Shown one piece after another: positions 12,242 through 23,440 of a DNA stretch of 64,000 nt (positions are counted from its first letter, which is position 1; the number at the start of each line of letters is the position of its first letter). The translations under genes and the position numbers were made by a program. The notes under the pieces are model-generated. The model worked only from the letters and a program-made list of their open reading frames with translations, was not told where the DNA came from and ran no database searches. Source of the DNA: Nageia nagi (Eukaryota; Pinophyta); contig JBITNC010000001.1 in assembly GCA_050084985.1 (NCBI GenBank), positions 151,962,001 to 152,026,000 of the forward strand, given 5' to 3'.

Positions 12242-12846
12242 ATGATTAGAAAGAACTAATATTGATACTATATCTGGATCCCTTCGATGGTTCGTTTCTC
12301 TTGTCCAATCTTCTAGTAGTGTTTATACTTAAACATTATGTTGTAATGGAATTGTTGTTCATATTAGCTTGTAGTAGTGAAAAGCCATGCATAAGTTATT
12401 ATAGAGATAAGTGAGTGTGTGTATATATATATATTTATATATTAAATTTAAATTATAAATGATATGTTTTTAAATATTAGAATATCATATAAATAGTAGT
12501 TTGGTATGTATTAAAGTAATTTGAACAATGTTTTAAAAGAAATAATATTTTTATATAAAAAAAATTATATAAAGAAGAATGTATGAATAAAGTTTTCATT
12601 TTTATGTTCATTGTTTTTATAGCAGTAGTGTACTTTCATATTCTTTTATAATAGTGGGTTAAATAGATTTAGAAATATATATGTTTTGTAGGTAATCAAT
12701 CTCTAAATGTGAATTGCAAGATTGATAGCATAGTTCTTCATTCAACATGGGTGATAAATATGTAGATATTGATGGTTTTTAAAGAAGCACGGGATATAGC
12801 CAAAGTCGGGTATGAAAAGCTTCAAGATTGAGATGTGTTGATATTA
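12242..12846. other. AT-rich spacer; nothing recognised
   Basis: Contains a short TA run at about 12424-12435 and A/T-rich sequence without reading frames or matches elsewhere in the window. Confidence 0.5.
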
Positions 12847-13300
12847 AAAGAGAAATGAAATGAAATGAAATATTATTAATGTCCACGATGGGTCAAAAGT
12901 GACCCAAGGGATTGGAAAAATAAGACAGTGAAAACTACAAGTATGTGGATCAAAAGTGCCCAACCAAAGAGAAAACAAAAAATAAATATGAAGAATGTAA
13001 AACATGTTATACAAAGATGAGAGATATCCAAAATTAATCTCTACTAACATCAGATACAGATGAATCACTGCTGAAAAAATCATTGATTTGTTGTTGTCCA
13101 TCACTAATTTGGAGTCTCAAAGTTCCACTAGCACATTGTCTAGTTACCCTACTAGTGTATAGATGGTTTGGTACTTGTTGTTTTTGGCCAACATCTATAC
13201 CCACACTCGGTCTATTAGAACTAGTAAAGAATTATGATAAGCTAAGATTATGGAGGATGGGAGGTAATTAGATGAGAACTTTGCTATTGACGAAAATGGA
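12847..13300 (-). mobile_element. 3' end of a LINE (minus strand)
   Basis: Read on the minus strand, the block ends in ...GTGGACATTAATAATATTTCATTTCATTTC, that is, repeats of ATTTC as a short tail (12851-12875 on the plus strand). A simple tail of this kind after 'gacattaat' is typical of plant LINE 3' ends, and the similar phrase 'tattaatgtccac' occurs in the LINE debris near 7328. No coding domain survives; the 5' boundary is not defined. Confidence 0.45.
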
Positions 13301-13446
13301 TGGCTTCTCTGATGTAAAGTCCAAGATAACGTTGGTCCTTATAATTGAAATTTTTTAATATAGAGCATGAGTCACTCTTGAAGATATAATAAAATCTATC
13401 TCTAATTTCATAGTATATTGGATAACAGAAAATGAAATGATGCAAA

Positions 13447-14040
13447 TGTTAAGATCCCACATCCTAACATTTACTTAGGTTTATTTATGCTTTAGTTAGT
13501 TTAATTACTTAATTATTTGCTTGTTCGTATTTTTTTCATAACTTTTGACTTGGGTGTCCATTTGAGCTTGTTCTTTTTCTAGATTTCGTAGAATTTGAAT
13601 CTCTACGATTTTTTGACATCTTACTTAAGTAATACGTTATCAAAGGCTAAAAATGCCATTAGTTTGAAATTTTGTTTTAATGTTAGGTCTTATTTTCCAA
13701 ATTAGGGTAAGAGGACTATAAATATTTGTAATAAGGGTAAAGAGGCCAACTGGAAAATCATTTTAATTTTGAAGTTGTAAGGAGGTAGCCCCCTCGAAGT
13801 GGCTTGCAATTCTATTGCTATTTAGTAAGGGTTCTTTCAATTCTGCTTTTTGCTTACAATTTCAAGTTCTCTTATCTATGAATATTTTGTTAATTCTGAA
13901 AGTTTAGTTATCTTTCTAAGGCTATTCTACTGTAGATTTTTTTTAGAGGTCTAGGTTAGAAACCCTATATTAGGGATTTTAAAATATCTAGGAGGATCTA
14001 TTATTTTTGGCTAAGCAAGTTTTCTATAAAGCTGCATGTG
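13447..14040 (+). repeat. 5' LTR of Ty3-gypsy element N (right end approximate)
   Basis: Starts tgttaagatccc. It contains the box ggaggtagccccctcgaagtggctt at about 13780-13805, whose counterpart (reverse complement of gccacttcgagggggcaacctcc) is in the LTR of the gag-only element C. The right end and primer binding site are unclear because the junction near 14040-14060 is mutated. Confidence 0.6.
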
Positions 14041-14099
14041 AAGTGAGGTGTTGAGATCGCAAAAAATACAAGGTCCAAGATAGCTAATCCTATTGCTAT

Positions 14100-15125
14100 G
14101 TTGTAGCAAATGATAGACAAAATGGCAAATGAGATGATCAAGAATTTTGTGAGTGTACATACATCAATTCACATCCTGTAGAACCAAGTGGAAGCCATAG
14201 ACAAAAAATGTGATAATGTTGCTCTCAATGTCAGCCATGTGAACAATGGGACACATATTGGTTCAACCTCACAACAATCGAGATAGTCTCAAGCCCCCTA
14301 AGGGCACCACCAGAATTATCAGGGTCCATAAGGTTTCATTCTCCCTTGCACAACCAAATTGGATTTTCCACAATTTGATGGAGATGATCCCACTGAGTGG
14401 ATTTATAAGGCAGGCTAGTATTTCACCTTGAATTAAAATGCAGAGGAATAGAAAGTGAACATTGCATCATTCCATCTTGACCATGAGGCTCTTCAATGGC
14501 ACCGATGGTACTCAAAAACTAATGTCAATCCATCATGGGATGAATTTACCAAACAATTGTTAGTTCACTTCAAACCAATGATTATGAAGATTTCATTAGA
14601 GCCTTAATAAAATTGCATCATACCACATCAGTCAAAGAGTACCAAATCCAATTTGAGAAATTGGCTAATCACATAAAGGGGTTAGATGATACATTTTTCA
14701 AAAGTTGCTTCATTAGTTGATTAAAAGAGAAAATTAGGGTAGAGTTCAAAATGTTTAATTCCAAAATCATGATGGATGTTATTTCTTTGGCCAAACTAGC
14801 AGAAGATAAATCTAATTCTTAATGAAGACACGAAAGGCCAACATTTGAAAAAACACATAATATTTCCAATTTTCAGAAAGACATAAATACCCCAAAATCA
14901 AATCGACCTCTCCAAATTAAGAAATTAGCTTGGAAGAAATAGAGGAATGAAGGAAAAAAGGCTTGTGCTACAATTACAATGAGAATTTTTCCCTTGGCCA
15001 TCATTGTACTCAATAGAGGTTGTATTTACTTGATGTGGATGCCCTTGATGATGAGGAATATGAGAGTGCAATAGAAGAAGGTACAAAAGAACCCGAAACC
15101 CATGATGAAGAAACTCTTACGATCT
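14100..15125 (+). pseudogene. Ty3-gypsy gag relic of element N
   Basis: Translated fragments include LDFPQFDGDDPTEWIYKA near 14355, then VNIASFHLDHEALQWHRW and NPSWDEFTKQLL, the hallmark of the Retrotrans_gag family (capsid domain). Several stops (for example in the YFTLN segment) and a frameshift around 14590 break the frame. No clear zinc knuckle is visible. The order FDGxDPxxWI ... WxxF is the same as in the gag of element C, consistent with a common family. Confidence 0.75.
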
Positions 15126-15126
15126 C

Positions 15127-15740
15127 TTATAGTGCTCTGGCAAGAATCTCTTCTCCATAAACTATGAAGGTCAAAGGGTACTTCAAAAAATACATTCTCA
15201 TTATTTTACTTGATTCGAGCAGTACTTTCATAATTTCATTAACCCACGTGTAGCTAAGGATGTTGATTGCTACATACATCCCACCAATAATTTTGAATTC
15301 ATGGTTGAAAATGAGGGAAAATTTGCATGCAAGGGTAGATGTCACAATGTAAAAATGAGCATGGGCCAATACACATTAAAAAGTGACATGTATGCTTTAC
15401 CATTAGGGGGATGTGACATAATGCTAGAGTGCAATGGCTTCGAACATTGGGCATAATCTAATGAAATTTTGTAGAATTATGGATGACCTTCAAAATTCCC
15501 AAATAGGAGCATACTCTTGGGGATTGCAAGTTGGGCCATCACAGATTGGGAGCTCTCATTGGATGGAAAAGATTCTTCAAAAAAATGGGAAGGGAATATT
15601 GGCCCAATTGTGTTCTATTCAAGTCACTAAAATAGGAGCCATTGAGCCAGAGGAATTACAACCAATATTGAGTAAACATGAAGGTGCTTTTGAAGAATCA
15701 ACTAGACTACCTCCCTCACATTATCATGATAATGCCATAT
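15127..15740 (+). pseudogene. Protease and pre-RT region of element N
   Basis: Between gag and reverse transcriptase, plus-strand fragments include LLDSSSTF (15208 onwards, the position of the aspartic protease D-S/T-G box, here DSS) and MGQYTLKSDMYALPLGGCDI, a segment typical of the region following the gypsy protease, then [22 protein letters not shown]-like sequence just after. 15434-15742 is open in another frame, a by-product of frameshifts. Confidence 0.6.
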
Positions 15741-15779
15741 AGTTGGTGTCAGGTAGTCAACCACTAAACATTCACCCTT

Positions 15780-16572
15780 AAAAATATCTTTGTTTGCAAA
15801 AAAATGAAATTGAAAAATTAGTTCAGGAATTGTTGGATGCAGGAGTGATTCAACATAGTAGAAGCCCCTATTCCTCTCCAATGCTACTAGTTTGCAAGAA
15901 ATATGGGTCATGGTGCATGTGTGTGGATTTTTAGGCTCTCAATAAACTCACTATCAAAGATAAGTTTCCTATCCCTTTCATTAATGAACTACTTGATGAA
16001 TTGCATGGGGCAAGGAATTTTTCCAAGTTGGATTTATGGTCAGGGTATCATCAAATTCAACTCAAGGAGGAGGATATTCAAAAAACTACCTTTTGCACTC
16101 ATGATGGCCATTATGAGTTCTTGGTCATGCCAATTGGACTCATAAATGCACTATCTACATTCCAAAGTTTAATGAATCAAGTGTTTCAGCCCTTCCTCAG
16201 GAAACTAATCTTGATTTTCTTTGATGATATCTTGATTTACAATAAAACATGGAAGGAACATTTGGCACGTGTAGACAAGGCTCTACAAATTTTGCAAGAC
16301 AACCAACTTTATGCCAAAAGGTCAAAATATTCATTTGGAAAAAATGAAATTGAGTATTTGGGGTACATCATTTTAGAAGGAGTCAAGGTTGATCCACAGA
16401 AAATTGAAGACATGCAAAATTGGTCTATCCTTAAATCCTTAAAGATTTTACGAGGATTCATGGGACTAACAAGTTATTACTAAAAGTTTGTAAAGGATTA
16501 TGAAAAAATAATGATACCATTGATAATTTTATTGAAGAAGAATGCTTTTAATTAGTCATCATAGGCTAAGGA
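15780..16572 (+). pseudogene. Ty3-gypsy reverse transcriptase relic, 5' two thirds
   Basis: Open from 16001 to 16483 with the ordered RT motifs: FSKLDLWSGYHQI, DIQKTTFCTHDGHYEFLVMP, then the catalytic box LIFFDDILIYNKTW, and GYIILEGVKVDPQKI. The fingers/palm region just upstream is frame-shifted. After LTSYY there is a stop, and the frame continues as KFVKDYEKIMIPL until the LTR of element A. The metal-binding DD pair is intact, but the reading frame is not. Confidence 0.9.
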
Positions 16573-17072
16573 TGAAGGAATTAAACTATAAAGAACACAA
16601 TCCTATACTACCAAGATCACATGAAAGCTCACCCTAATATCAATATTCAAGCATAGAACATTCTCAAAAAGTGACTCAAGATGTAAAGTGGTTCTTCCAA
16701 CTATGAGTACATCCACTAACAAGATCTTACTTCATTTTTAAATACAACTCTCTTACAATCCTCCTAACTTCATATCCTAATCACTATCTTAGAGCATAAC
16801 TTTGCTTCACAAATTGGTGTTTGATTACAAAGGAGGGGCCTCTTATTTATAGGCCAAAATCCCTCTTTGTATCACCCTTTTAACCATTGTATAAAGGCAT
16901 GACATGCTACTCCCTTTTACCTAAGGGGCATGCTCATGAGATGGAGTGTAGGACAACTTACATTATCATATTCACTTAATACTTAAGGTATCTAGTGATA
17001 CCAATATGTATTAGTGACTTTATAAAGAGAAACATTACAAAACCTTATAATAATGCATTATACATTCTAACA
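16573..17072 (-). repeat. 3' LTR of copia element A
   Basis: Starts tgaaggaatt and ends ttctaaca. Same family as the M LTR (3760-4247) and the solo LTR at 17474. The polypurine tract follows directly at 17073-17082 (ctctccctta, purine-rich on the minus strand), which shows that this is the 3' LTR of a minus-strand element and that the internal region is to the right. Confidence 0.85.
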
Positions 17073-17473
17073 CTCTCCCTTAATGTAATATTAGGATACA
17101 ATGAAGAAAGAAAAAAGCGAGAGTAAGAGAGTTCTCCTCCATACAAATACAATCAAAGATGAAAAATTTTACATCTTTGTGAAGTAAGCAAGATCTTAGT
17201 TTAAGATTCACTACCTTACCATTTTAACAAATGATTTACAATACAATCATTAACCATAATTGATTTCAATGTACATAAAGTAGTCTTCCAACTAAAATTC
17301 ATGATGAGTCTTCATGAACCTACATACCTGAAGTAAGTAACCTACAATCTCAAAAGAAACTTGCAATTTATAAGCAACTCAAACAACAGGATCAATTAGA
17401 TGCAACATATTCATATCAACAAGGATAGATGAATCAAACAATGCCATCATACACTGATCAATAGTACACTGTA

Positions 17474-17973
17474 TGTTGGAATTTATAATGCATTATTGTA
17501 AAGGTTTGGATTAATCATCTTTGTAAATTTACTAATACTTAAGGGTATCATTTGATACCTTAAGTATTTAAGTGAATATGATAATGTAACTTATTCTAAA
17601 CTCCATGTCATGAGCATGCCCCTTGGGTAAAAGGGAGTGCATGTGATGCCTTTGTACATTGGGTAAAAGGGTGATCCAAAGAGGGATTTTGGTCTATAAA
17701 TAGAAGGCTCCCTCTTTGTTATAACACACCAATCTATGGAGTAAATTTATGCTATATGATAGTGTTTAAGAGATTAAATTAGGAGAATTGTAAGATATTC
17801 ATGTTTGTGAATGAAGTGAGATCTAGTTAGTGGATGTACTCCTAGTTGGAGGAACCACTTACATCTTGTATCACTTTGTGAGATTATCTTATTTGGGTTA
17901 TTTAGATATGAGTTTAAGATTTCATGTGATCTTGGTAGTTTAGGATTATTTATGTTATATTTCAATCCTCACA
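17474..17973 (+). repeat. Solo LTR of the M/A family
   Basis: A complete TG...CA LTR (tgttggaatt ... tcctcaca) in the opposite orientation to element A. The flanking pentamers are ctgta on the left and ctata on the right, a target duplication with one change. The sequences left and right join into continuous copia 3' leader when compared with B near 18920-18960, proving insertion into element A. A solo LTR arises by recombination between the two LTRs of a full element. Confidence 0.88.
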
Positions 17974-18064
17974 CTATAATTCATCATGAAGATGCAAAGC
18001 CAATACTCATGGTCATCTATTGTATATAAAAAATATGTGTTGATTATCATTACAAATAGAGCAT

Positions 18065-18069
18065 GTCAA
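18065..18069. repeat. Target site duplication of B, left copy
   Basis: gtcaa, identical to 25532-25536 on the far side of element B. Perfect 5-bp duplication, the usual copia size. Confidence 0.92.
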
Positions 18070-18543
18070 TGAAGGATTTAGACTAGATCTAAACAAATCC
18101 TCAAGGACCTAAAACTAGGAAACTCAATCATACACAAGATAACATAATCACACAAGATAACACAAGTGTAATGTGGTTCCTCCCTCCTTGGGAGTACATC
18201 CACAACTAGTATCTCAATTCTCAAGTATGCCCCTCTTACAACTATATTCTTCCTCTCCTACACAACTAGTAGAGTAATCTTACTCCAAAAACTTAGTTAT
18301 GTTACAAGAGGAGAGGCCCTCTATTTATAGCTTGAGAGCACCTCCCTTTAACCCAAGGGTAAGGTTAGGGTTACAATAAATGTATCACCTAACTTTAACC
18401 TACCAACTAACCACTTGGTAAAGTCAAAGTCTACATATTAAAGAATTCAATTAATCCCTTAAGGTATCTACATACCCTTTAAGTGATTAATTGAATTTAC
18501 AAGGAGTTTAGATATTCACAATATTTCATTACAAATTCTAACA
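18070..18543 (-). repeat. 3' LTR of element B
   Basis: tgaaggattt ... ttctaaca, 474 bp, nearly identical to 25057-25531. The purine-rich tract (ctccccctta on the plus strand, 18544-18553) follows directly, marking the 3' LTR of a minus-strand element. Confidence 0.93.
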
Positions 18544-19027
18544 CTCCCCCTTAATGCAATATTGGGATAGAGCGTAGAAGAGAGAAGAGAGAGAGTAAGA
18601 GAGAGTTCTCCTCCATAGGAATACAAGTGGAGATGAGAACATTTACATATTTGAGAATCTTTTTGAGAACTAGTATGAGACTCACTACATTACCATTTAA
18701 TAAAAATGGTTTACAATACAATCATTAACCACAACTGGTTTCATTGTACATAGTAGTCGATCAACTTTAAGTTGACATGTGAGTCTCCATGAGCTTGCTT
18801 ACACAAGGTGAGTAACCTACATTTCTGAAGAAGATCCTGCATGCTACAAGCAACTCATGAACAAAATTAGTTAGATACATCATATATTCAAATAAGAGAA
18901 TCAAATAATGCCATCTTATAAATAACTTATCAATGGTGCACTATAAGTCATCACAGAGATGCCAAGCCATCACTCATAGTCACCTGTTGTATATAGACAT
19001 GTGTTGATTTTTAATAGAGCATAAAAA

Positions 19028-19413
19028 TTGTACAACGAGTTTCTCACGTAGAGTAAACTCACCATGGAGGTATTGAATGTACAACAAGTTCCTCACGTAG
19101 AGCGAACTTACCAAGGAGGTATATTAATTATATGCTCAAAAATTGTACAACAAGTTTCTCACGCAGAGCAAACTTACCACGGAGGTATAAAATGTACAAC
19201 AAGTTTGTCATGCAGAGCAAACTTACCATGGAGGTATAAAAATGTACAACAAGTTTGTCACGCAGAGCAAACTTACCACAGAGGTATAGAATGTACAACA
19301 ATTTGTTACGCAGAGCAAACTTACCACGGAGTTATAAAATAATCAACACTTTATAACAACAATTATACAACAAGTTTATCACGCAGAGCAAACTTACCAT
19401 GGAGGTCTAGAAT
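19028..19413 (-). repeat. Minisatellite of about 50 bp in the 3' region of B
   Basis: About seven imperfect copies of a unit that runs gtacaacaagtttctcacgc, agagcaaacttaccacggag, gtataaaat, with two longer spacers near 19120 and 19340. It lies between the RNase H stop and the polypurine tract, so it is in the 3' untranslated part of the element. Related single copies occur in element A at 25650-25700. The plus-strand open frame 19064-19342 is a consequence of the repeat, not a gene. Confidence 0.85.
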
Positions 19414-19465
19414 ATACAATCAAAAAAGGCCTCTTAGAGGTGAAGTTGTCATCACTAACAAAAGT

Positions 19466-20100
19466 TCAAACTTCACTCCCCCTTGAGGGCAACTTCACCA
19501 ACCCAAGAGAATCCCTAAGCTTGCTGAATTGAGCTTCAGGAAGGGGCTTGGTGAACAAATCAGTAGAGTTTTCAGTAGATGGACAATACTTCAAGTGTAT
19601 GATGTCATCTAGAACCTTCTCCCTGATAAAATGGGCTTGGATTTCCACATGTTTGGTTCTCTGATGGAACACAGGATTCTTAGTCAAAGAGATAGCCAAT
19701 TGATTGTTTGAAGAAATAAGAGATGGGCCATTTTGCTTATACCCAATTTTGTTCAGAAGATGCCTCAGCCAAATAACATCTTGGGTGGCAACAGACATGG
19801 CTTGATATTTAGCTTTAGTGGTAGAAAGAGTCACAGTAGGTTGCTTCTTGGAAGCCCAAGAGATAGCACCTAAACCAATGCTAAACACATATGCAGAGGT
19901 TGATTTTCTATCATCTCTATCTCCCCCATAATTAGAATCTAAGAACCCTGAGAGAACAATCGAGGGCACTTTGGAATACTTAAGAGCAAGATCCTTTGTC
20001 CCTGTGACATACCTCAAGATTTGCTTAATAGCATTGAGGTGTTCAACATATGGTTTTTGCATGAATCGTGCCATCAGATTCACTGCAAAGGCAATATTAG
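19466..20100 (-). pseudogene. Copia RNase H of element B
   Basis: A 205-residue open segment: NLMARFMQKPYVEHL, then the RNase H core SGFLDSNYGGDRDDRKSTSAYVF and ISWASKKQPTVTLSTTKAKY (usually STTEAEY, so two conserved acidic residues are Lys here), and the tail TKHVEIQAHFIRE ... DLFTKPLPE. The domain removes the RNA strand during reverse transcription. It is joined to RT in frame except for a stop just upstream (about 20100, in the S-stop-PNIAF segment). Confidence 0.92.
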
Positions 20101-20101
20101 G

Positions 20102-21283
20102 TCAAGAGATAGTCAGATACAGAAGACTACCAATCAATTGCTTATAAGCTATAGCATCAGCCAACTGAGAATCTGAGCTCAGTGATACAATGATTCCAGG
20201 AGAAATAGGTATTGCAGCATATTTACACTCTTCCATTCCAAACTTTTGCAAGATGTCTGATATATACTTAGATTGACTAAGATAAGTACAATATTTGTGT
20301 TGGTATACTTGCATCCCAAGATAGTAATGCAAGAGACCTAGATCAGTCATTTCAAATGTTGCCTTAAGTTTGAAGATGCACTCTTGGATGAGTTCAATAT
20401 TATTGCCAGTTATGAGAAGATCATCCACATAAAGGAGAATTAAGACCACATCTTTTCCTTGATTGAGTACATAGAGATCTGAGTCAGAGAAGCACTTGGA
20501 AAAACCAATATCTGCAAAGAATCCTAAAATTTTCTTGTACTATGCTCTAGGTGCTTGCTTAAGTCCATACAAAGACTTCTTTAGCTTACACACAAGAGAC
20601 TCTTTTCCTTTTGGAATAAATCCTTCTGGTTGATTCATGTAGATTTCTACATCCAAGTCACCATTGAGAAATGCACTCTTGACATCAAGTTGAAAAGCTT
20701 TCCATCCTTGAGCTGCAGAAAGAGCAAGGATTATTTTGACAGTAGGCATCTTGGCCACAGGAGCAAAGGTTTCCTCATAATCAATACCATATTTCTGAGT
20801 GAATCCTTTGGCCACTAACCTTGCTTTGTATTTTTCAATTTTTCCATCAGAATTATACTTGACCTTGTATATCCATTTATTACCAATCACATTTTTTTCA
20901 TTGGGATAAGGAACCAAATCCCAAGTTTCATTTTTCATGAGCGCCTCATACTCAACTTTCATAGCTTCCATCCAACACTCTTGCTTGGAAGCTTCTTTGA
21001 AGGTTGATGGCTCATGCGTATTATCAATTTTGGCAAATAAAGAGTTATTCAAGGTCATACTCCTTGTAATTCTTTGAGCTGGAGAATTTTTCTCTTGTGG
21101 TGACTTCCCTACATGATCATCCAACCAGTGAGGTGTAGGCGAAGAATCATCTATATCAGACACCTCAGCATGAGAGGTCGTATCCTCATGAAGTTCATTG
21201 AACTTGACATCCCTAGAAATAAAAACTATTTTATGGGATGAGGAGTAGAGCCTGTAACCTCTATGCTGATTATCATACCCCAC
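20102..21283 (-). pseudogene. Copia reverse transcriptase of element B
   Basis: Two open blocks. The first (20540-21283) has NKWIYKVKYNSDGKIEKYKA, RLVAKGFTQKYGIDYEETFA, QLDVKSAFLNGDL and LKKSLYGLKQAPRA. It is followed by a stop where Trp is expected and a short stretch to the second block (20102-20449) with LLYVDDLLITG, the intact catalytic YVDD box, and MTDLGLLHYYLGMQV. All motifs of the copia RT are present in order. Loss of function is by point stops only, consistent with a fairly recent insertion. Confidence 0.95.
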
Positions 21284-21301
21284 AAAGATGCATTTTTTTG
21301 A

Positions 21302-22010
21302 TCATTTATCTAGCTTCTTTCTTTTCTTTGAGGTAATGAAGGCAAATGCATCACAATTGAAGACCCTAAAGTGTGAGAGATTAGGTTTCTTTCTTGTCCA
21401 TGCTTCATACATAGTTTTACCTTCAACTGCCTGAGTAGGACACCTATTTAGGGTGTGAATAGCTTCTCCCCATAAGAAACTAGGAAGGTTACCCAACATG
21501 CATCTTGCCATTTCCATAATGGTGCGATTCTTCCTTTCAGCAACTCCATTTTGTTGAGGGTGTAAGGGATTGTGAATTACCGCTTGATCCCATGTTTAAC
21601 ATAATAGTTGTTAAACTCATTGCTATTATACTCACCCCCATTATCAGATCTCAGCATCTTGATCTTAAAATTAGTTTGATTTTCAACAAGAGCCTTGAAG
21701 TCTGTAAACTTGTCAAAAGTTTGATCCTTGTGCTCAAGTAGATAACCAAATGTCATTCTACTGAAGTCATCAATGAAGGTCAGAACATAAGAAGCTCCCC
21801 CTAGAGTCTTAGTCTGAAATGGACCCATCAAATTTGAATGCACAAGCTGAAGAGGACGGGTAGCTCGAGTTGCCTTATCTTTTTCAAACTTTTGCCTATT
21901 CATCTTTCCTAGAATGCACCTTTCACAAATACCAATTGTGGGTGAAATATTAGGTAAACCTTCCACAAGTTCTTGAGTTTTCATATCTTAAATACTCTTG
22001 TAGTTAAGGT
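21302..22010 (-). pseudogene. Copia integrase of element B
   Basis: The zinc-binding part is split by stops near 22010, with CERCILGKM as its end. In the catalytic core the expected first Asp (HSD) reads HSN at residue 51 of the 21577-21984 block; the second acidic site SDNGGEY is intact. A stop follows at 21577 and the frame resumes at 21302-21517 with MEMARCMLGNLPSFLWGEAI and NRCPTQAVEGKTMYEAW, the usual integrase C-terminal part. The HSN change alone would abolish strand transfer if the alignment is right. Confidence 0.9.
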
Positions 22011-22017
22011 GCCCTAA

Positions 22018-22488
22018 TCATTGATGCCAAAGATTACCCTTGGAACAAACATTTGTAGCAAGACAAATCTTTGAAGGAACTTGATCCATAATATAAAGGT
22101 CATCCTTTACTGATCCTTTCATGAAGGTGGCAAGTCCTTTCTTAACACACCAGGAGTGTGAGGTAAACTCAAATGAGTATCCTTTCCTTGTAATCTGAAT
22201 TACGGAGATGAGATTCATCCTTAGTTTAGGCACATAAAAGACATTATCAAGAGTCTTTCCATGAATCTTCACACTCCCTATTCCTTGAACATCAAGGACT
22301 GTATTATCACCTATCACAACTGCATCCTTTTTGTACTTATGAAAGTTTTCAAACTTATCCTTTTCATAACACATGTGATTAGTGCATCCTGAATCAACAA
22401 TCCAATCATTTGAAATAGTTTGAGTCATTGAGTAGTAGGCAACAGTAGCAGTATGCTTGTTCTTCTTTCTATTATTGAAATTTCTCAC
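22018..22488 (-). pseudogene. Copia aspartic protease region of element B
   Basis: 156 residues with WIVDSGCTNHMCYEKDKF (active-site D-S-G box), then VIGDNTVLDVQGIGSVKI and VFYVPKLRMNLISV, and ending in the GAG-pre-integrase motif start GNLWHQ before a stop. The protease would cut the Gag-Pol polyprotein. The matching segment of element M at 120-330 is much more decayed. Confidence 0.92.
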
Positions 22489-23440
22489 ATTTGCATTTCC
22501 CTTGCCTTTTTGAGCAAATTTATTTTTGTGACAATCATACTCTTTGTGCCCAAAGATGCCACAAAAGTTACAATTTCCATCAAACTTTTCTTAAGGTGCT
22601 GGATTGCTTGATCTAGCTTTGTCATTCCTTTGCCTGAAGTTGCCATTATTGTTGCCCTTTTTGTTATATTTCCTGAAGGTAGATGAGGACTTGTTATCTT
22701 TGAATTTATAATGTTTGAACTTTTTCTTGAAAGGAGTTTTGGTTTCTCCTAGAGTAATGCTATTGTCCTTTGGAGAAAGGTTCAACATTTTCTTGTTCAA
22801 AGTTTCCTCATGCTTCAGAAGGAGTCTAGAAAGGTTATCAAGTGAGATGACATCTTCTTCATCATCGAGCCTTGTTTCCATAACCATGACAAAGTTACTG
22901 AACTTTGTAGTAAGGCTTTAAAGAATGATGAAGACCATGAACTCATCATTGATCCAGTTGCACCCACAACCAACCAGTTGTGTCCTGAGGTTAAGATTTT
23001 GTTCAAGTAGATAGAGGCACTTTCATCTTCACCTTGACGATATTGCAATAATTTTTGTAGATGGTGAACCTCCTTGAAAATTTTGACCCAAGGTAAATTT
23101 TCTTTAGCCTATCCCAAGCTTCCTTTGCAGATGTTGAAGAAGTGATCATGAGAAGGACATCATCTGAAACTGCATGATAAATCATTGAAGTTGGTAACTC
23201 ATTCTTTGAGTTGTATACTTCAAGAGCCTTTTCATCGGTAGGAGCGACCAAGTCTTCAGTAACTGTCTGCCATAGCTTCCTTGCTTGTAATTCATCTTTC
23301 ATACGAGGTTCCCATATTCCAAAGTTGGAACCGTCGAGTATATGCTTGGGAATGAAGGTTTCAACCATTGCTACAAAAAAGAGTAAATATGCAATAAGAA
23401 TGCAAACTTTTACAATTTTCCATCTATACATATAAAACAT
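22489..23440 (-). pseudogene. Copia gag (UBN2 type) of element B
   Basis: 23003-23440 carries the start of gag: ILDGSNFGIWEPRMKDELQA and SAKEAWDRLKKIYLGSKF. A frameshift near 23030 moves the reading frame to 22815-23048, and another places the C-terminal part in 22591-22887 (DDEEDVISLDNLSRLLLKHE). After one stop at 22591, the zinc knuckle CNFCGIFGHKEYDC follows at about 22528-22572 with all four ligands. Gag would form the virus-like particle and bind RNA. Confidence 0.92.

Larger units (their letters stand above)
13447..16572 (+). mobile_element. Ty3-gypsy retrotransposon N, 5' part
   Basis: A plus-strand element with a 5' LTR from 13447, followed by gag, protease region and the first two thirds of reverse transcriptase. 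It stops at 16572, where the LTR of copia element A begins, inside the linker between reverse transcriptase and RNase H (frame ...LLKKNAF then broken). The rest (RNase H, integrase, 3' LTR) is not found to the right of the A/B nest, so that flank has been lost or displaced. Many in-frame stops: inactive. Confidence 0.82.

Noticed and set aside
19064-19342. 92-codon plus-strand open frame with repeating VQQVSHAEQTYHGG-like peptide
   Set aside because: It is a translation of the 50-bp minisatellite in the untranslated region of element B; no independent evidence for a protein.
19028-19413. Regularly spaced repeats reminiscent of a CRISPR array
   Set aside because: Head-to-tail copies without unique spacers, in the 3' region of a plant retrotransposon.
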